DNA of 64,000 nt, taken from the NCBI GenBank assembly GCA_947179485.1, contig OX359250.1:26422654-26486653 (forward strand). The letters run 5' to 3'. Made by a program: the position numbers and the translations under genes. Numbering within the stretch: the first letter of the stretch is position 1; every line of letters starts with the position of its first letter. The notes beneath the pieces were generated by a model. That model had not been told where the DNA came from, ran no database searches, and saw only the letters and a program-made list of their open reading frames with translations. Shown here in pieces: positions 20,512-29,600 of the stretch. This DNA is from Allacma fusca. Lineage: Eukaryota > Arthropoda > Collembola > Symphypleona > Sminthuridae.

Positions 20512-22431
20512 TTGGCATACCAAGCAGAAGGGTTTCCAACCACCCAGCATATAAACCTTGTAGACGTGTTATATAAATTACCAGAAGTAGACCCTTTGGA
20601 AACATTGGAAGATGCATTAACCTTCGAGGCTATGATTTATGTAAATACAGCAAACTCTACAGATGCTTTTAGAGGAAATCTAGACTCAAGGGGAGAAACC
20701 CCTGAAATGGAAGCTACAATCAGTTGGTCAAGATATAGGGAAGCTAATGGTAGGGAGAGTGAGCTATCACTTAGAAATCCTAGGAGAGGTCATCAGTGCT
20801 CAGGATGTAAGACAGAACTATCAGAAGACTATTATAAGTACAGGCAATATCCTCATACACTATTTGAAGGACTGAGTCAATGTGAATTGACCAGAGAAGA
20901 GGAACAGTATATGATTATCTACCACATGTATAAAAACCTAGAAATAATAGAAGAAGTAGCTAAACCACCCTCAGCTAGGAAGAAGTCTCCCACACGAAAG
21001 ATTAGAAGGGAAACTTTTGCGGAAATTGAGAAGGGATTCAAAAACCTGGCTATTCAGTCTGTTAGAAATAACTTTGATTTAAAGACTAAACAGGCAGAGA
21101 TTAAGAGAGATCAGGAAGAACAGGTGAGATATAGGCGATTTCTTCTCCAAGAATATGCAAGCCAGCCTCATTTACTCACTCTGGTAGATCCAAGGGAAAG
21201 GATAATAGCCACTGTATACACTACGGAAAAGACCAGAGTACCGCTGATAGATAGGCAATTGGAAGATTTAGCCATAAATCTTAGCGTGCCAATAGGGAAT
21301 TTAGGAGAGGAGGCGCTAAGCATCATTAGAGCCACCCAGAGACAATACAACTGGCGGAATGCTACGGAGGAGGCACCATGTAGAAGTCATTTAGGTATGC
21401 TATACGGACTCACAGGTAGGGAGATTAGGCGTATAGCCCTACATATGTGGCTCGCTATAGGTTACGAACCATCCTACGAAGTGCAGGAAAAATGGATTCG
21501 TGAGTACTATATCACTAATTCACACCGTAGACGCATCATAAGTGAATTGTATTTAGCCACCCTAGCCGCCATACCGACTCACCTATTACCTTTCAAGGAA
21601 TTTCATGAGCTGGCCAAACAATGGTCAAGCCTAAATAAGGCTGTGCAGGAAATACAAAGGCACAAGTTAGCTCAAAAAATAGGGCAACCAGGACCTTCTT
21701 GGTTACTAGAGGAAAGGAATGAGTTATCTGACTCACACACTATTAATACTCTGCAGTATGTGGAACAGAAGATTATGGCTCTGCACAAAGCATGTACTGG
21801 TTATGCACCGGAGAGATTGTATATACGCTATGAAGGAACAGTCAGGGAATATATCTCACCAATTACCACTAATGAAAACACTGTAGATGAGCTAGGTGTA
21901 GCATTGGAACTAGATCGTATGCAGTTCAACAGAATTTATGAAAGGATGAAAAAATCATACAGACAAGGATATCTTCTACCCAATAAGTTTAAACCTGACT
22001 CCGGTCAACCAGGAGTGACTAAACTATCCCATGTCAGCAAAATTATTACTCAGCTAGCTGCACCAGAATGGCAGTCGTTAGTAATTGACTTTGGAGATGG
22101 AAGCTATGGGTTTATCAGATTACTGTATGACTTGACTCACCTTTCTGATACTCAAATAGTATTAAGGGATTTAGAAGAAAGACTATTAGATCCACACTAT
22201 GAAATTGATCCTGTATGCGCCGGAGGTTCTATCGCCTCATTACTAATCTTGAGGGACGATGAACCAACACGACGTATGATAGCAGCCATAAGGAGGAAAT
22301 GGATGGAAGTTTTGGCAGAAAGTCCGGTAAGCCAAACAAGACGGGTGGTAATTTCATTCCGTCGCGAGCTTAACTTTCCATTCCTACAAGGGAAAGCTAA
22401 GACAGAGGACTCCGTTTTTGGACCTCAATAG
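17491..22431 (+). CDS. Chimeric ORF: ORF1 C-terminal half + Gag N-terminus + unknown 640-aa domain
   Basis: A 1646-codon frame. Residues 1 to about 965 equal the C-terminal half of the minus-strand ORF1. About 970-1006 equal the first residues of Gag, in frame because this copy has C8 instead of C9. From 20512 the protein is new: about 640 residues, helix-rich in appearance, with one CSGC pair and an evenly charged composition, and no motif I recognise. The listed ATG (17491) is an internal Met of ORF1 in a weak context, and a TAG lies in frame just upstream (17437), so the N-terminus is truncated relative to ORF1. It may be a pseudogene-like fusion, or ORF1 may naturally be followed by this domain in a sister element. 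The uninterrupted frame across both junctions argues for some past constraint on the 640-aa part. Confidence 0.7.
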   Translation: MITVYQGTRGQLVYYIPPERREGARLVNLTVAEFLRRTRQRDVSRVPSPPPDAELRPALRPLSPRPTYLSIYRTADGGDLHIPGGLANRRNDPIPEGATFQYRLVWGEVPPIHHEQEDGRFHNIPRSNHEGSSDNTNPSQTSSSQMESEEPEQSEEESEDTPSQEPDMSSIGRDDQERDQPSPDVNPPAPNEPEPEYNPNPNRSIHIMGYMSPGGRIYGHRPVHAFVGEPIRFQNDEWMMQMERGNQSARAFESTCPIPTIQSPTSRRHYQEFGDHEIIVYQRPDGTIHNGFVSPLWNANVTGGRLVRIRADEVLGRLARDDRTPLPLANLTDVNHMIPVRPRYSVIFNTPMTGLIEVPGGHYNPLTRVPQGSQEIGRRPLQYNINGEVIPNLPVAWNEDVPPRVRERFNIMQNSAASQTFLQPTHPQIRESRENTATASSSRIAGTVEEAGSINQPRGQNSEDMTQQIPRTPTFRALDDNNNNPPPPDRPIARPTRRNSVVRIPVYYTSSGRILTTPPPNNRQLHTAYVTPDQRDDMLARNQCQIEESIIIQRRHEQRQVREGERQRRMQELRNDRSYFRMRRDGRYVIFQDPITGEIWNYRPSVRNDLRRRHVGNVELGTLIRQRGFRTWYLHTSDESSEEEYREEARPARVTARRSSTNEQERVSEDPRPSQMVTVHLNLATRQVTFRAPNVRCFLTATIPRAAYEEYRSRPDNGEALILRIRQGDAQPYDTDGENSETRADRYRATLDDNNMDRYHTYIYAFVDENGFISQRPSGTMVRFSHMALSAAQDFRLRNDEAIFDEPLYDERGVRYISLGTEITNYEPGELQFLSRNYIGPSTEEIIRNKPKDPDEDDSMESNDEEEPPGYNTNRSPRAGFSGHRNDPEAPNNPPQRWRNHPIYNDHPSNLNRNNYARNNQGPRGNRNHPRRNEDDFEARNNARNNADINNNLNRGENINHPPRPPSHWVYNELNPQIRDQSHISRLPGRRRPEVENLLDEILLTGPLAYQAEGFPTTQHINLVDVLYKLPEVDPLETLEDALTFEAMIYVNTANSTDAFRGNLDSRGETPEMEATISWSRYREANGRESELSLRNPRRGHQCSGCKTELSEDYYKYRQYPHTLFEGLSQCELTREEEQYMIIYHMYKNLEIIEEVAKPPSARKKSPTRKIRRETFAEIEKGFKNLAIQSVRNNFDLKTKQAEIKRDQEEQVRYRRFLLQEYASQPHLLTLVDPRERIIATVYTTEKTRVPLIDRQLEDLAINLSVPIGNLGEEALSIIRATQRQYNWRNATEEAPCRSHLGMLYGLTGREIRRIALHMWLAIGYEPSYEVQEKWIREYYITNSHRRRIISELYLATLAAIPTHLLPFKEFHELAKQWSSLNKAVQEIQRHKLAQKIGQPGPSWLLEERNELSDSHTINTLQYVEQKIMALHKACTGYAPERLYIRYEGTVREYISPITTNENTVDELGVALELDRMQFNRIYERMKKSYRQGYLLPNKFKPDSGQPGVTKLSHVSKIITQLAAPEWQSLVIDFGDGSYGFIRLLYDLTHLSDTQIVLRDLEERLLDPHYEIDPVCAGGSIASLLILRDDEPTRRMIAAIRRKWMEVLAESPVSQTRRVVISFRRELNFPFLQGKAKTEDSVFGPQ
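20354..20380 (+). promoter_or_regulatory. G6/C8 hairpin with the in-frame C tract
   Basis: G6 at 20354-20359 and C8 at 20373-20380 can pair across a 13-nt AT-rich loop. This is the counterpart of 7837-7864 on the minus strand, where the tract is C9. With C8 the ORF1 and gag frames are continuous. Confidence 0.55.
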
Positions 22432-25400
22432 GAAACTAAATATACACATTTAGAAGCTTATCTCGCTATATGTAGGTGGGGCCAGATAAGTCGAATCCCC
22501 CCTATGAAAACTATCCCGAGGGATGGGGCGAGGGAAGGTTCACCTATAACAGTAACAAAATATAAAAAGTAATAAAAAGCAAACCAAAATACTCTAAAAA
22601 TAACATAAAAAGAAAAGGGGTAGAGAAAGAAGATAACTCCTAGCAGTGACAAGTATATAACAGAAAAATAATAAATTGATCCCAGCTAGGAAGTTGTACA
22701 CAAAGGCCGCAAGAATAGAGAAAAATCAATAAATTGTATTAATAACAATAAGTCTATTTTAATCAGCACTTATGTTGTATAGTGACAGACGTACACTTAT
22801 AGTACAACAAACAACGGTGAAAATAAGATATTTAATTTGAGCCAGTAATAAATTACAGATATGGCATCCACAGTACCCTGATCAAGTCATTAGTTCCAGG
22901 GAAAGGTATATCCTAACCTTTTCGGTCGAAAAGTAATGTTTGGGAAAATACTCCCTCAGGCTTCAAGTAACCATAGAACTACTAAGCAGGTACTTTGACT
23001 TAGGTTTGAAAGAGGGCCGTAAGATAAAAGAACCTACCGACAGGTGGATTATCCTAAACAAATTAGAAAGGTAGTAATGTACTGTGTCAACATTGTGTGA
23101 CAATTAGCGGAAAATTTGGGATCCAAATACAACAAGAATAACAACTAATCACGCGAGACCAATAGTCAACAAGCTCCTGAGTGTTCCATTCTTTGGAGAG
23201 AACATAATATCTAGGGAGCAGCGTAACTCGCCCGTAAACTTGGCATTTCCTTTTCCAAAATCTCTAAAACAAACAGAAATTATGACGCTAATGACTGTAG
23301 GCAGCCACGCGCCATGCACTCTACTTCAGTCAACCCCATGGGTCAAGCTGAATCCTAGTGTCCAATCGAAAATAGGCCAAGGAGTTGTCACGCTTATTAT
23401 CATCTAAATTCTTTGAGGAGCTTAAAGACCCGAGATCGCTCACAATACTAATAAACTTATACATGGAATAATTATTCCTGAGGATATGAGGGAAAAAATA
23501 ATTAACATGTATAACATTTCAGTATATAAGAATAAAATAAGGCTTGAATGCCTGCAACTCAATGAATATGAAAATATTTGGACACATATGGAGAGAAAGG
23601 AGATGTGAAAACAATAGTATAACTACAGAAGTTAATCTTTCTGTATTTCTTGACATGGTGGCATGTAAATATTGGAAGGAAATTGACCCAAGAATGTTAA
23701 AATTATGTTGTAAACTGTCAAGTGAAGTAGGAGATCTACCAGTATGGCTAATCAAAGTTTAGAAACAACACGAAAATACTTCGTCAATGTAGGACCGCTC
23801 AATGACAAATTGGTCCCGTCATCACCGTAAGAAATTGTTGAGTAACAATAGGCACGAATAATGGTGCCCGATCATGACTCGGCGTTTTATCAAATTCAAA
23901 AATCAATTATATAAATAAATAGGAGGTGGGTGACATTTTCAAGTCGAAAATACACTAGCCAAGTTAAAATAACAAGGGAAAATTTAACTGAAATCTGATA
24001 CACACTTTCCGATAGGCATTTAAAGTAAGTGATGTGAAACTGGGAACTCCACAGTATTTTCAATTTTTATTTTATGTGGGGCTTAAAACCTGATTTGAGG
24101 ATGCTTCTTTAGATGGGCCGGAAAACGAACCTTCTGCCCTATAATTATAGGCACCTCCATAGTATTGGATTGGATAAGAAAAATAAATTTAGCTGAAGAT
24201 CTAATTAAGAGCTGGTAAATAGCCCGAAAAGAGAAGAATTTTGTGATGAACTAGCTGAAGCTGTCATTATGACCCAGACTCAAAACCTAGAATATACGGG
24301 AAATTGGTCACTAAAAATTTAAAATATTTGGAAAATAATTTTTCACCAGTATAGAGTCTATATGTACACAGTATATATGCATATTAAGTTGTTTTCCAGT
24401 TTTGTATGCTCCTGATGATATGAGGGAAAACAAAACACAAGTATAAAATCAAAGTATTAAATATTAATGTAAAAACTTATAGGAACGTACAATTTTTAAC
24501 ATTGCACATTGGGACAGGGCCGAGTTGCATAGTAAAACGGGGCCGAGCTGTTGTATGATCTATCAGAGAAAGAATATTATTTGATACAGTATATCATTCC
24601 ACTTCGTTCCTACTAGCTGACCAATTATGTATCACCCTAAAAATTAAATAATGGGGACCACCCAGGATTCGTCATAATGATAGTCTTCTAGCGTAGTTGT
24701 GAGATTAAAAGGCACTATCACATATTCCTGTGAGAAATGTTTCTCATTTTAAAAGTAGAATCAGAACTAGAACCATACAGAAGAAAATTGCAAATCAAAA
24801 ATCTTGGAACAAAACCGTAAATGAGAATCAATTGACATTATTTTGATCAAACTACTAACAAAGGTTTACGTAATGATTTCACGAAATTATACCGTTTAAC
24901 TAGGGAATGAATCTGTAAGTCAGGCAAAGGTAATCTGTCAATGAGGTAGTAAACCAAGAGTACATCTACTAGGTACAGTTGCGTCAAGAAAAACAATTGA
25001 TCTCAGGATTTAATCATTGGCTCGGATTTAAAATTTTGCATATGTATATTCCAGCCGAATAAACTAAAGAAATTCGGAAATAGTAGTCAGAATTCACAGG
25101 TTCCTTCCAAGAACACGTTAGAAATTACAGGGAATATTATTATTAATTCACCATTCAAAATTATTTCAAAAATATTACTGAAACTTCAGATTCAGTCACA
25201 TTATTAACATAAACGAATGCAATTCTTCCACTCGTATATTCAGTATCATAATCATCACGACGAACGTTCAACAAATTTTCAACAAATTCTAATAGTCATT
25301 ACCGAGAAAATAGTATATCCAAATTATGATCATTGACTCAATTAATTTTACTCTAGATCATACAATCTGTAGGAACATAAACTTTTGCATCCACGAGAAA

Positions 25401-27023
25401 AACACATATCACAATCAACATTGTCATACGGGTCATTCCGATACCTCAGAAATTACCAACATAAATTTCAAGAAACACTCATTCATACCACTCACACTAT
25501 TCATTGGTAAACTCAACAATTTCCAGCTACACTTTCAAGCTAAAAATAGTACATACCCCTACCAACCTACACAAAGTACACCTGTCCAGAAGTTAGGAAT
25601 AGAAGTATGGATTAAAGTGCTATAGTGGAAACGAATACAAGTGTGTCCACTATGTACAGTAGTTCATGTTAGGAAACTGAGGAAAACCTGAATAACTCAG
25701 AAATTTCCTATGGAGCAAAATTAAGACGAAAACAGTCTAAAGTCAGGGAAAAGATCTAGTTTTCGCAAGTTAATAATTATAAGATCACTCATGATAATTC
25801 TAGGAATTGTAACGCTCAAGAAGACCGGACATTTCGTAAAAGGCAAAACTGTCATATCTTTCAACGTGTTTAAAGCTACTCATGAGGCGAGCACGGAAGG
25901 AAACGCTATAAGTCCAGGTATTGAGGCAAAAAGGAGGTACAATTCTGACGAAGATCCTGAGCTAGATCAATGGTAAAACATGGTAAAAACATATATATAA
26001 TTCAAAATCAATTTATAACTGACGGAGGAAAATTTAGGGTCCGCACGAAGTAAATAGTCAAAAGTTCCAAATACAGAAGTATGTATACTTTCAAATTTTC
26101 CGAACTTTCAAGAATGACTTGCCGACGGGCAGGGACTATTTTTGAGAATTTACTGACCTGTGGTCCTTCCAACAAGAAATTTACCTCAAGACAGTTCATA
26201 AATATGGTCATTCCAACCCCATTATAATCTTATGCCTCAATTAATACATATATGTTAACTTCAAAATACTAGAGAATTGTTTCTAGGAAGTATTCGGAGC
26301 TAAAAGCCCAAAAGCTGAAAAAGTATGCTATTTAAAAATAATAGTACGTACTAGTAGGACAGAAAAGTTCAAGGGCAAGGTTGTTATCCTCCTTAACATA
26401 GTGTATTGCCTTGAACATAGGGATTTTAAACTCTGAAGCATATTGTGTATACTATTAACCTATCCCTTGTTACCCAAAAGGTTAATAACATGGCTAAATT
26501 ATTTTAAAAACATTTCTGAAGGAATATGAATAGGGTTCATGAATTTTGTGAATGCCAATGGCAGCGGCAGAACATTCAAGGTCAGCGGATTCTAGATAAA
26601 TTCATGGCAGGAATATATTCCGATAGAAATGCATATCTCTACCTACTTATCAAAGTATAACTATAATTATACGTAGTAGGGTAACTAGGCATATAATATG
26701 AAATGTATAACAAAAAAAATAGGAAGTAACAGGATATAGTGTATACGATAACAACGTTTGTAAACATTATGAAAATGTATGAGATAAAACCCAAGGCCAA
26801 GAAAAGGTTCTTGACTTTAAATGACACATAACATCTGTGAATGTTTATATGTAAATATAGGATGAGTAACTTGATGGTAGTATACTATGTATACGTATTA
26901 CTCAATGATTGTGAATAGTGGGAGCAACTACCCATAATGGTTCTCCTCCCGCTTAGGGGAAAACACAAACCCTTTTGTATAAAAACTAGGTTAAGTGATA
27001 CTAAAACATCAAAACCATATCAG
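22432..27023. other. Non-coding region downstream of the chimeric ORF
   Basis: AT-rich, with only short ORFs. Three could be small genes but lack support: 23544-23762 (72 aa, Cys-containing, placed just after an AGTATATAAG motif at 23521 that resembles the TATA box at 27024), 25326-25625 (99 aa) and 25791-25976 (61 aa, ending in a charged SDEDPELDQW tail). A diverged direct repeat around CCTGAGGATATGAGGGAAAA occurs near 23477 and 24412. GGGCCGAG(T/C)TG occurs twice near 24517-24552. I see nothing else definite. Confidence 0.5.
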
Positions 27024-27060
27024 TATATAAGGTTAGTGTATGATCTTGGGAATTCAGTTC
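27024..27060 (+). promoter_or_regulatory. TATA box plus TCAGT initiator
   Basis: TATATAA at 27024-27030 is followed by TCAGTTC at 27054-27060. The initiator A (27056) lies 32 nt after the first T of the TATA box, the standard arthropod core-promoter geometry. The start codon of the next ORF is 90 nt further on. The pair gives this small gene its own promoter, independent of the chimeric ORF. Confidence 0.65.
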
Positions 27061-27145
27061 ATTCTGTTACTCCAAAACGCAAACATCAGCTAGAATAACC
27101 TACGTAAGAGTCCCTCAAGAAAATTGTGATTGTGAAAAAGACACT

Positions 27146-27652
27146 ATGTCCAAATTTGTGATCCTGTTAACCATAATGATTGCATTGAATGGAACCGAAG
27201 CTGGTTGGAAATTCTGGAAGAAAGGATACGAAGCAACGTATAAAGTGGTGTCTAATAAACCAGGATACTTTAGCCGATTTGGAACCTTTCTAGTGAGCAA
27301 ACTAACTCCAACAATTGCCTTAGCCACTACATGGGCAACAATAGACCGAATTATCCATGGAAAACCCTTGGAACAGGAGGACATAGCAAAAATGGCAGCC
27401 GGAGGCAGCGGAATTACGGTATTAGGACTGGGAATTGCGTATTATTTCCTAAAGAAGAGAAACGCACCACCTGCAGAAGTAAACAGTGACAGTGAACCCC
27501 TAATCCAACTCCATGATTCCCCTAATCCCACCACAACAGCTACAAAAACAGAAGCCAAAACAGCGCTACAGTCACAAATAGACCAGCTAGCGGGAATAAA
27601 GGTTATTAAGCGTTTAGAGCCACAACCAAAACTTGTAAATACACATTTATAA
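27146..27652 (+). CDS. Small type I membrane protein, 168 aa, unknown
   Basis: Not recognised. Residues 1-19 form a typical cleavable signal peptide (Lys near the start, then FVILLTIMIAL, ending near TEAG). The mature ectodomain begins with an aromatic, basic GWKFWKKGYEATY segment and is about 65 residues long. A Gly-rich transmembrane helix lies at about 85-102, followed by LKKRN as a stop-transfer signal and a ~60-residue cytoplasmic tail rich in Asp, Pro and Thr. The ATG has A at -3, and a TATA/initiator pair lies 90 nt upstream. It shares its overall plan with the 139-aa ORF 297 bp downstream. It could be a host gene or an accessory/envelope-like gene of the neighbouring element; the sequence gives no homology clue. 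No cysteine is seen in the ectodomain. Confidence 0.6.
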   Translation: MSKFVILLTIMIALNGTEAGWKFWKKGYEATYKVVSNKPGYFSRFGTFLVSKLTPTIALATTWATIDRIIHGKPLEQEDIAKMAAGGSGITVLGLGIAYYFLKKRNAPPAEVNSDSEPLIQLHDSPNPTTTATKTEAKTALQSQIDQLAGIKVIKRLEPQPKLVNTHL

Positions 27653-27948
27653 ATACTAACAAACAAAACAAAGTAGAAAACTTAGAAAATTCTATAATTT
27701 AAAAAGAAAAAAAATATTATTGCATATCAAATTAAGGTGTATAAAGTTTGTAACAATCATTTTCGAACTTAGTCGAAAGTTCCAAAAACTGACGTTTTAC
27801 GAGAACAGCATTTTAAAGTCAAATAGGAATTCCTTTATTCTCAAGTACTATTACAGTAGTTGAAGGCAAACTAAGACCTTTTGTCACTCAGCACAAAAAA
27901 TAGCGGCAGCAGGTATACGCGTGCATAGACAAAGTTTCCAGTGTAAAT

Positions 27949-28368
27949 ATGTACATAATAATAATTTTCAGTATTTTTAACTTTCTCACACCCATTCAAT
28001 GTTTTAATCCCGAAACTAAAGTCAACTTAGAAGAATGGTGGGATAAATATACGAGAGGGTTCAGAAATTATTTTACTGGCTGGACTCAAGAAGAGTTAGA
28101 GCAAGAGCGACAAAGGCGACGAGAAGGTCGACAAATGATGGAGACAAGTCTATGGCTGCTTAAGGTGACAGGGATAACTATTGTCATATTACTAGTCTTG
28201 ATACGTTTATGTAGGAATTATTGCTCAGTACCAAAAGCAAGAAAAGTTATTTGTTGCAACTTTATTTGTTGGACAATAACTAGGTTCTGTAAAAATCAGG
28301 GAAAGGAACTTAAGAGAATGAATAAGGACGAAAATGAGGAAATTATAATAATAATGGAAAATCCTTGA
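27949..28368 (+). CDS. Small type I membrane protein, 139 aa, unknown
   Basis: Not recognised. Signal peptide at residues 1-18 (MYIIIIFSIFNF, cleavage near IQC). Short Trp/Tyr/Phe-rich ectodomain (EEWWDKYTRGF, NYFTGW), then a strongly charged Glu/Arg helix (about 47-62) and a transmembrane helix at about 67-88. The cytoplasmic segment is basic and contains a cluster of cysteines (about residues 92-114), which could be palmitoylated or bind metal. The tail ends in charged residues and IIIIMENP. The ATG has A at -3. No TATA box of its own is evident, so it may share the transcript of the upstream 168-aa gene. The same plan (signal, aromatic ectodomain, single helix, tail) suggests the two act together; that is inference. 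Confidence 0.55.
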   Translation: MYIIIIFSIFNFLTPIQCFNPETKVNLEEWWDKYTRGFRNYFTGWTQEELEQERQRRREGRQMMETSLWLLKVTGITIVILLVLIRLCRNYCSVPKARKVICCNFICWTITRFCKNQGKELKRMNKDENEEIIIIMENP

Positions 28369-29600
28369 GAGGATAAGACAAGAGAAAGAGAGACTTATAA
28401 ATGTATATACACGTATTAAACTTAATAATAACTACATATTTGTTTGAAGCATATTACTATACCATAAATATAAAAAATTATAATGATTAGAAAATTCAAG
28501 ATTATAATATATACAAAAGTGCACGATCCACCACATTATATTGTCAATTGAACCCTTCCATCCCAAGTTGACAATACCCACAACAGCGCTATATTGTACC
28601 TAAAGTGCGACAGTTATAATATATGTAAAAATAATTATAAGCACACAGAAACATTGGAAATATTCCACTCATTCATTACAAATAACTGTAAAACACAAAT
28701 TCCATGAAGTGTTCCGAGGACGGACCAAACGAAGAAGAGGAATGTTACATATGTGACAAAATATATGAAATTTGTGTATGTAAGTACTAAAGGTAAATAA
28801 TGTACGATCGGTGCAGGGCCGCTCGCTAGCCCAAAAAGAGGCATGAAAGGCAACTCAGGAATGTGTCTATGTTACACATGGACCATATGCACTGGATCAG
28901 AGTAGAACACGATCGCTAAAGTTACTCTCCAAGTAAGTGCCTGAGTTCCCATTGTAAGTGCATGCAGCTGTTCAATTCTCCTATGTGGTTGTAGTGAACA
29001 CTTGGAGAGGAGAATATTGCACAATACCAGGATGCAGTATATATGTATATAATTGAAATAAGATAGTTTTAAGCATAGAATTAATACACTTTATGAATAA
29101 CATGAGTGAATCATAGTCATGAGACTACAGGATGATTTCATCTCTAGTTTATGTATATAACATAGCTTATAAGGAAATGATGAAATTTATTTCTTCATGA
29201 CAAAGACTCCACGGAGCATTCCATGTTGCACATTGCAATTGCATATTGCACTATTTAGTATAAATATGGTTGCATTTCTGCATTTAGTATGATAGTTTTA
29301 GTCTGAAGTTCAGCCATGCATTATGCTGGATTGAACTCAGAATCTTCTAATTGTAAGTATAGGTTAAGGATAGGAATAGGATAAGCATTAGGATAAATAT
29401 TCCCATTACCTAGTCTTCATACTAGTAATGGAAGGGTCACTAATGTAAGGTAGATTGTGAAATAACACCACACACAGAACACACATACTTAATATAAGAC
29501 CGATATATTAAGGACATTTTATTTACAAATCATATTTACAAGTAATAAAGTATCAGCAAGTATAAAATTAATCCTTTTATTATTCATTTCAGTTTTATTA
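28369..29600. other. Non-coding region with hairpins after the membrane-protein pair
   Basis: No gene seen. Two notable folds: TATTGTCAA (28539-28547) with TTGACAATA (28568-28576), and CTCTCCAAGT (28925-28934) with ACTTGGAGAG (29000-29009), the latter enclosing a second TTCTCC/GGAGAA pair. A TATAAATA motif at 29259-29266 has no convincing initiator downstream. Short hairpins of this kind resemble those at 14.8-17.3 kb. Confidence 0.4.

Noticed and set aside
25326..25976. Two short ORFs (99 and 61 aa) as genes
   Set aside because: No promoter, signal, domain or neighbour supports them; kept only as a remark in the non-coding region.
29259..29266. TATAAATA as a promoter
   Set aside because: No initiator at the right distance and no ORF follows within a reasonable range.
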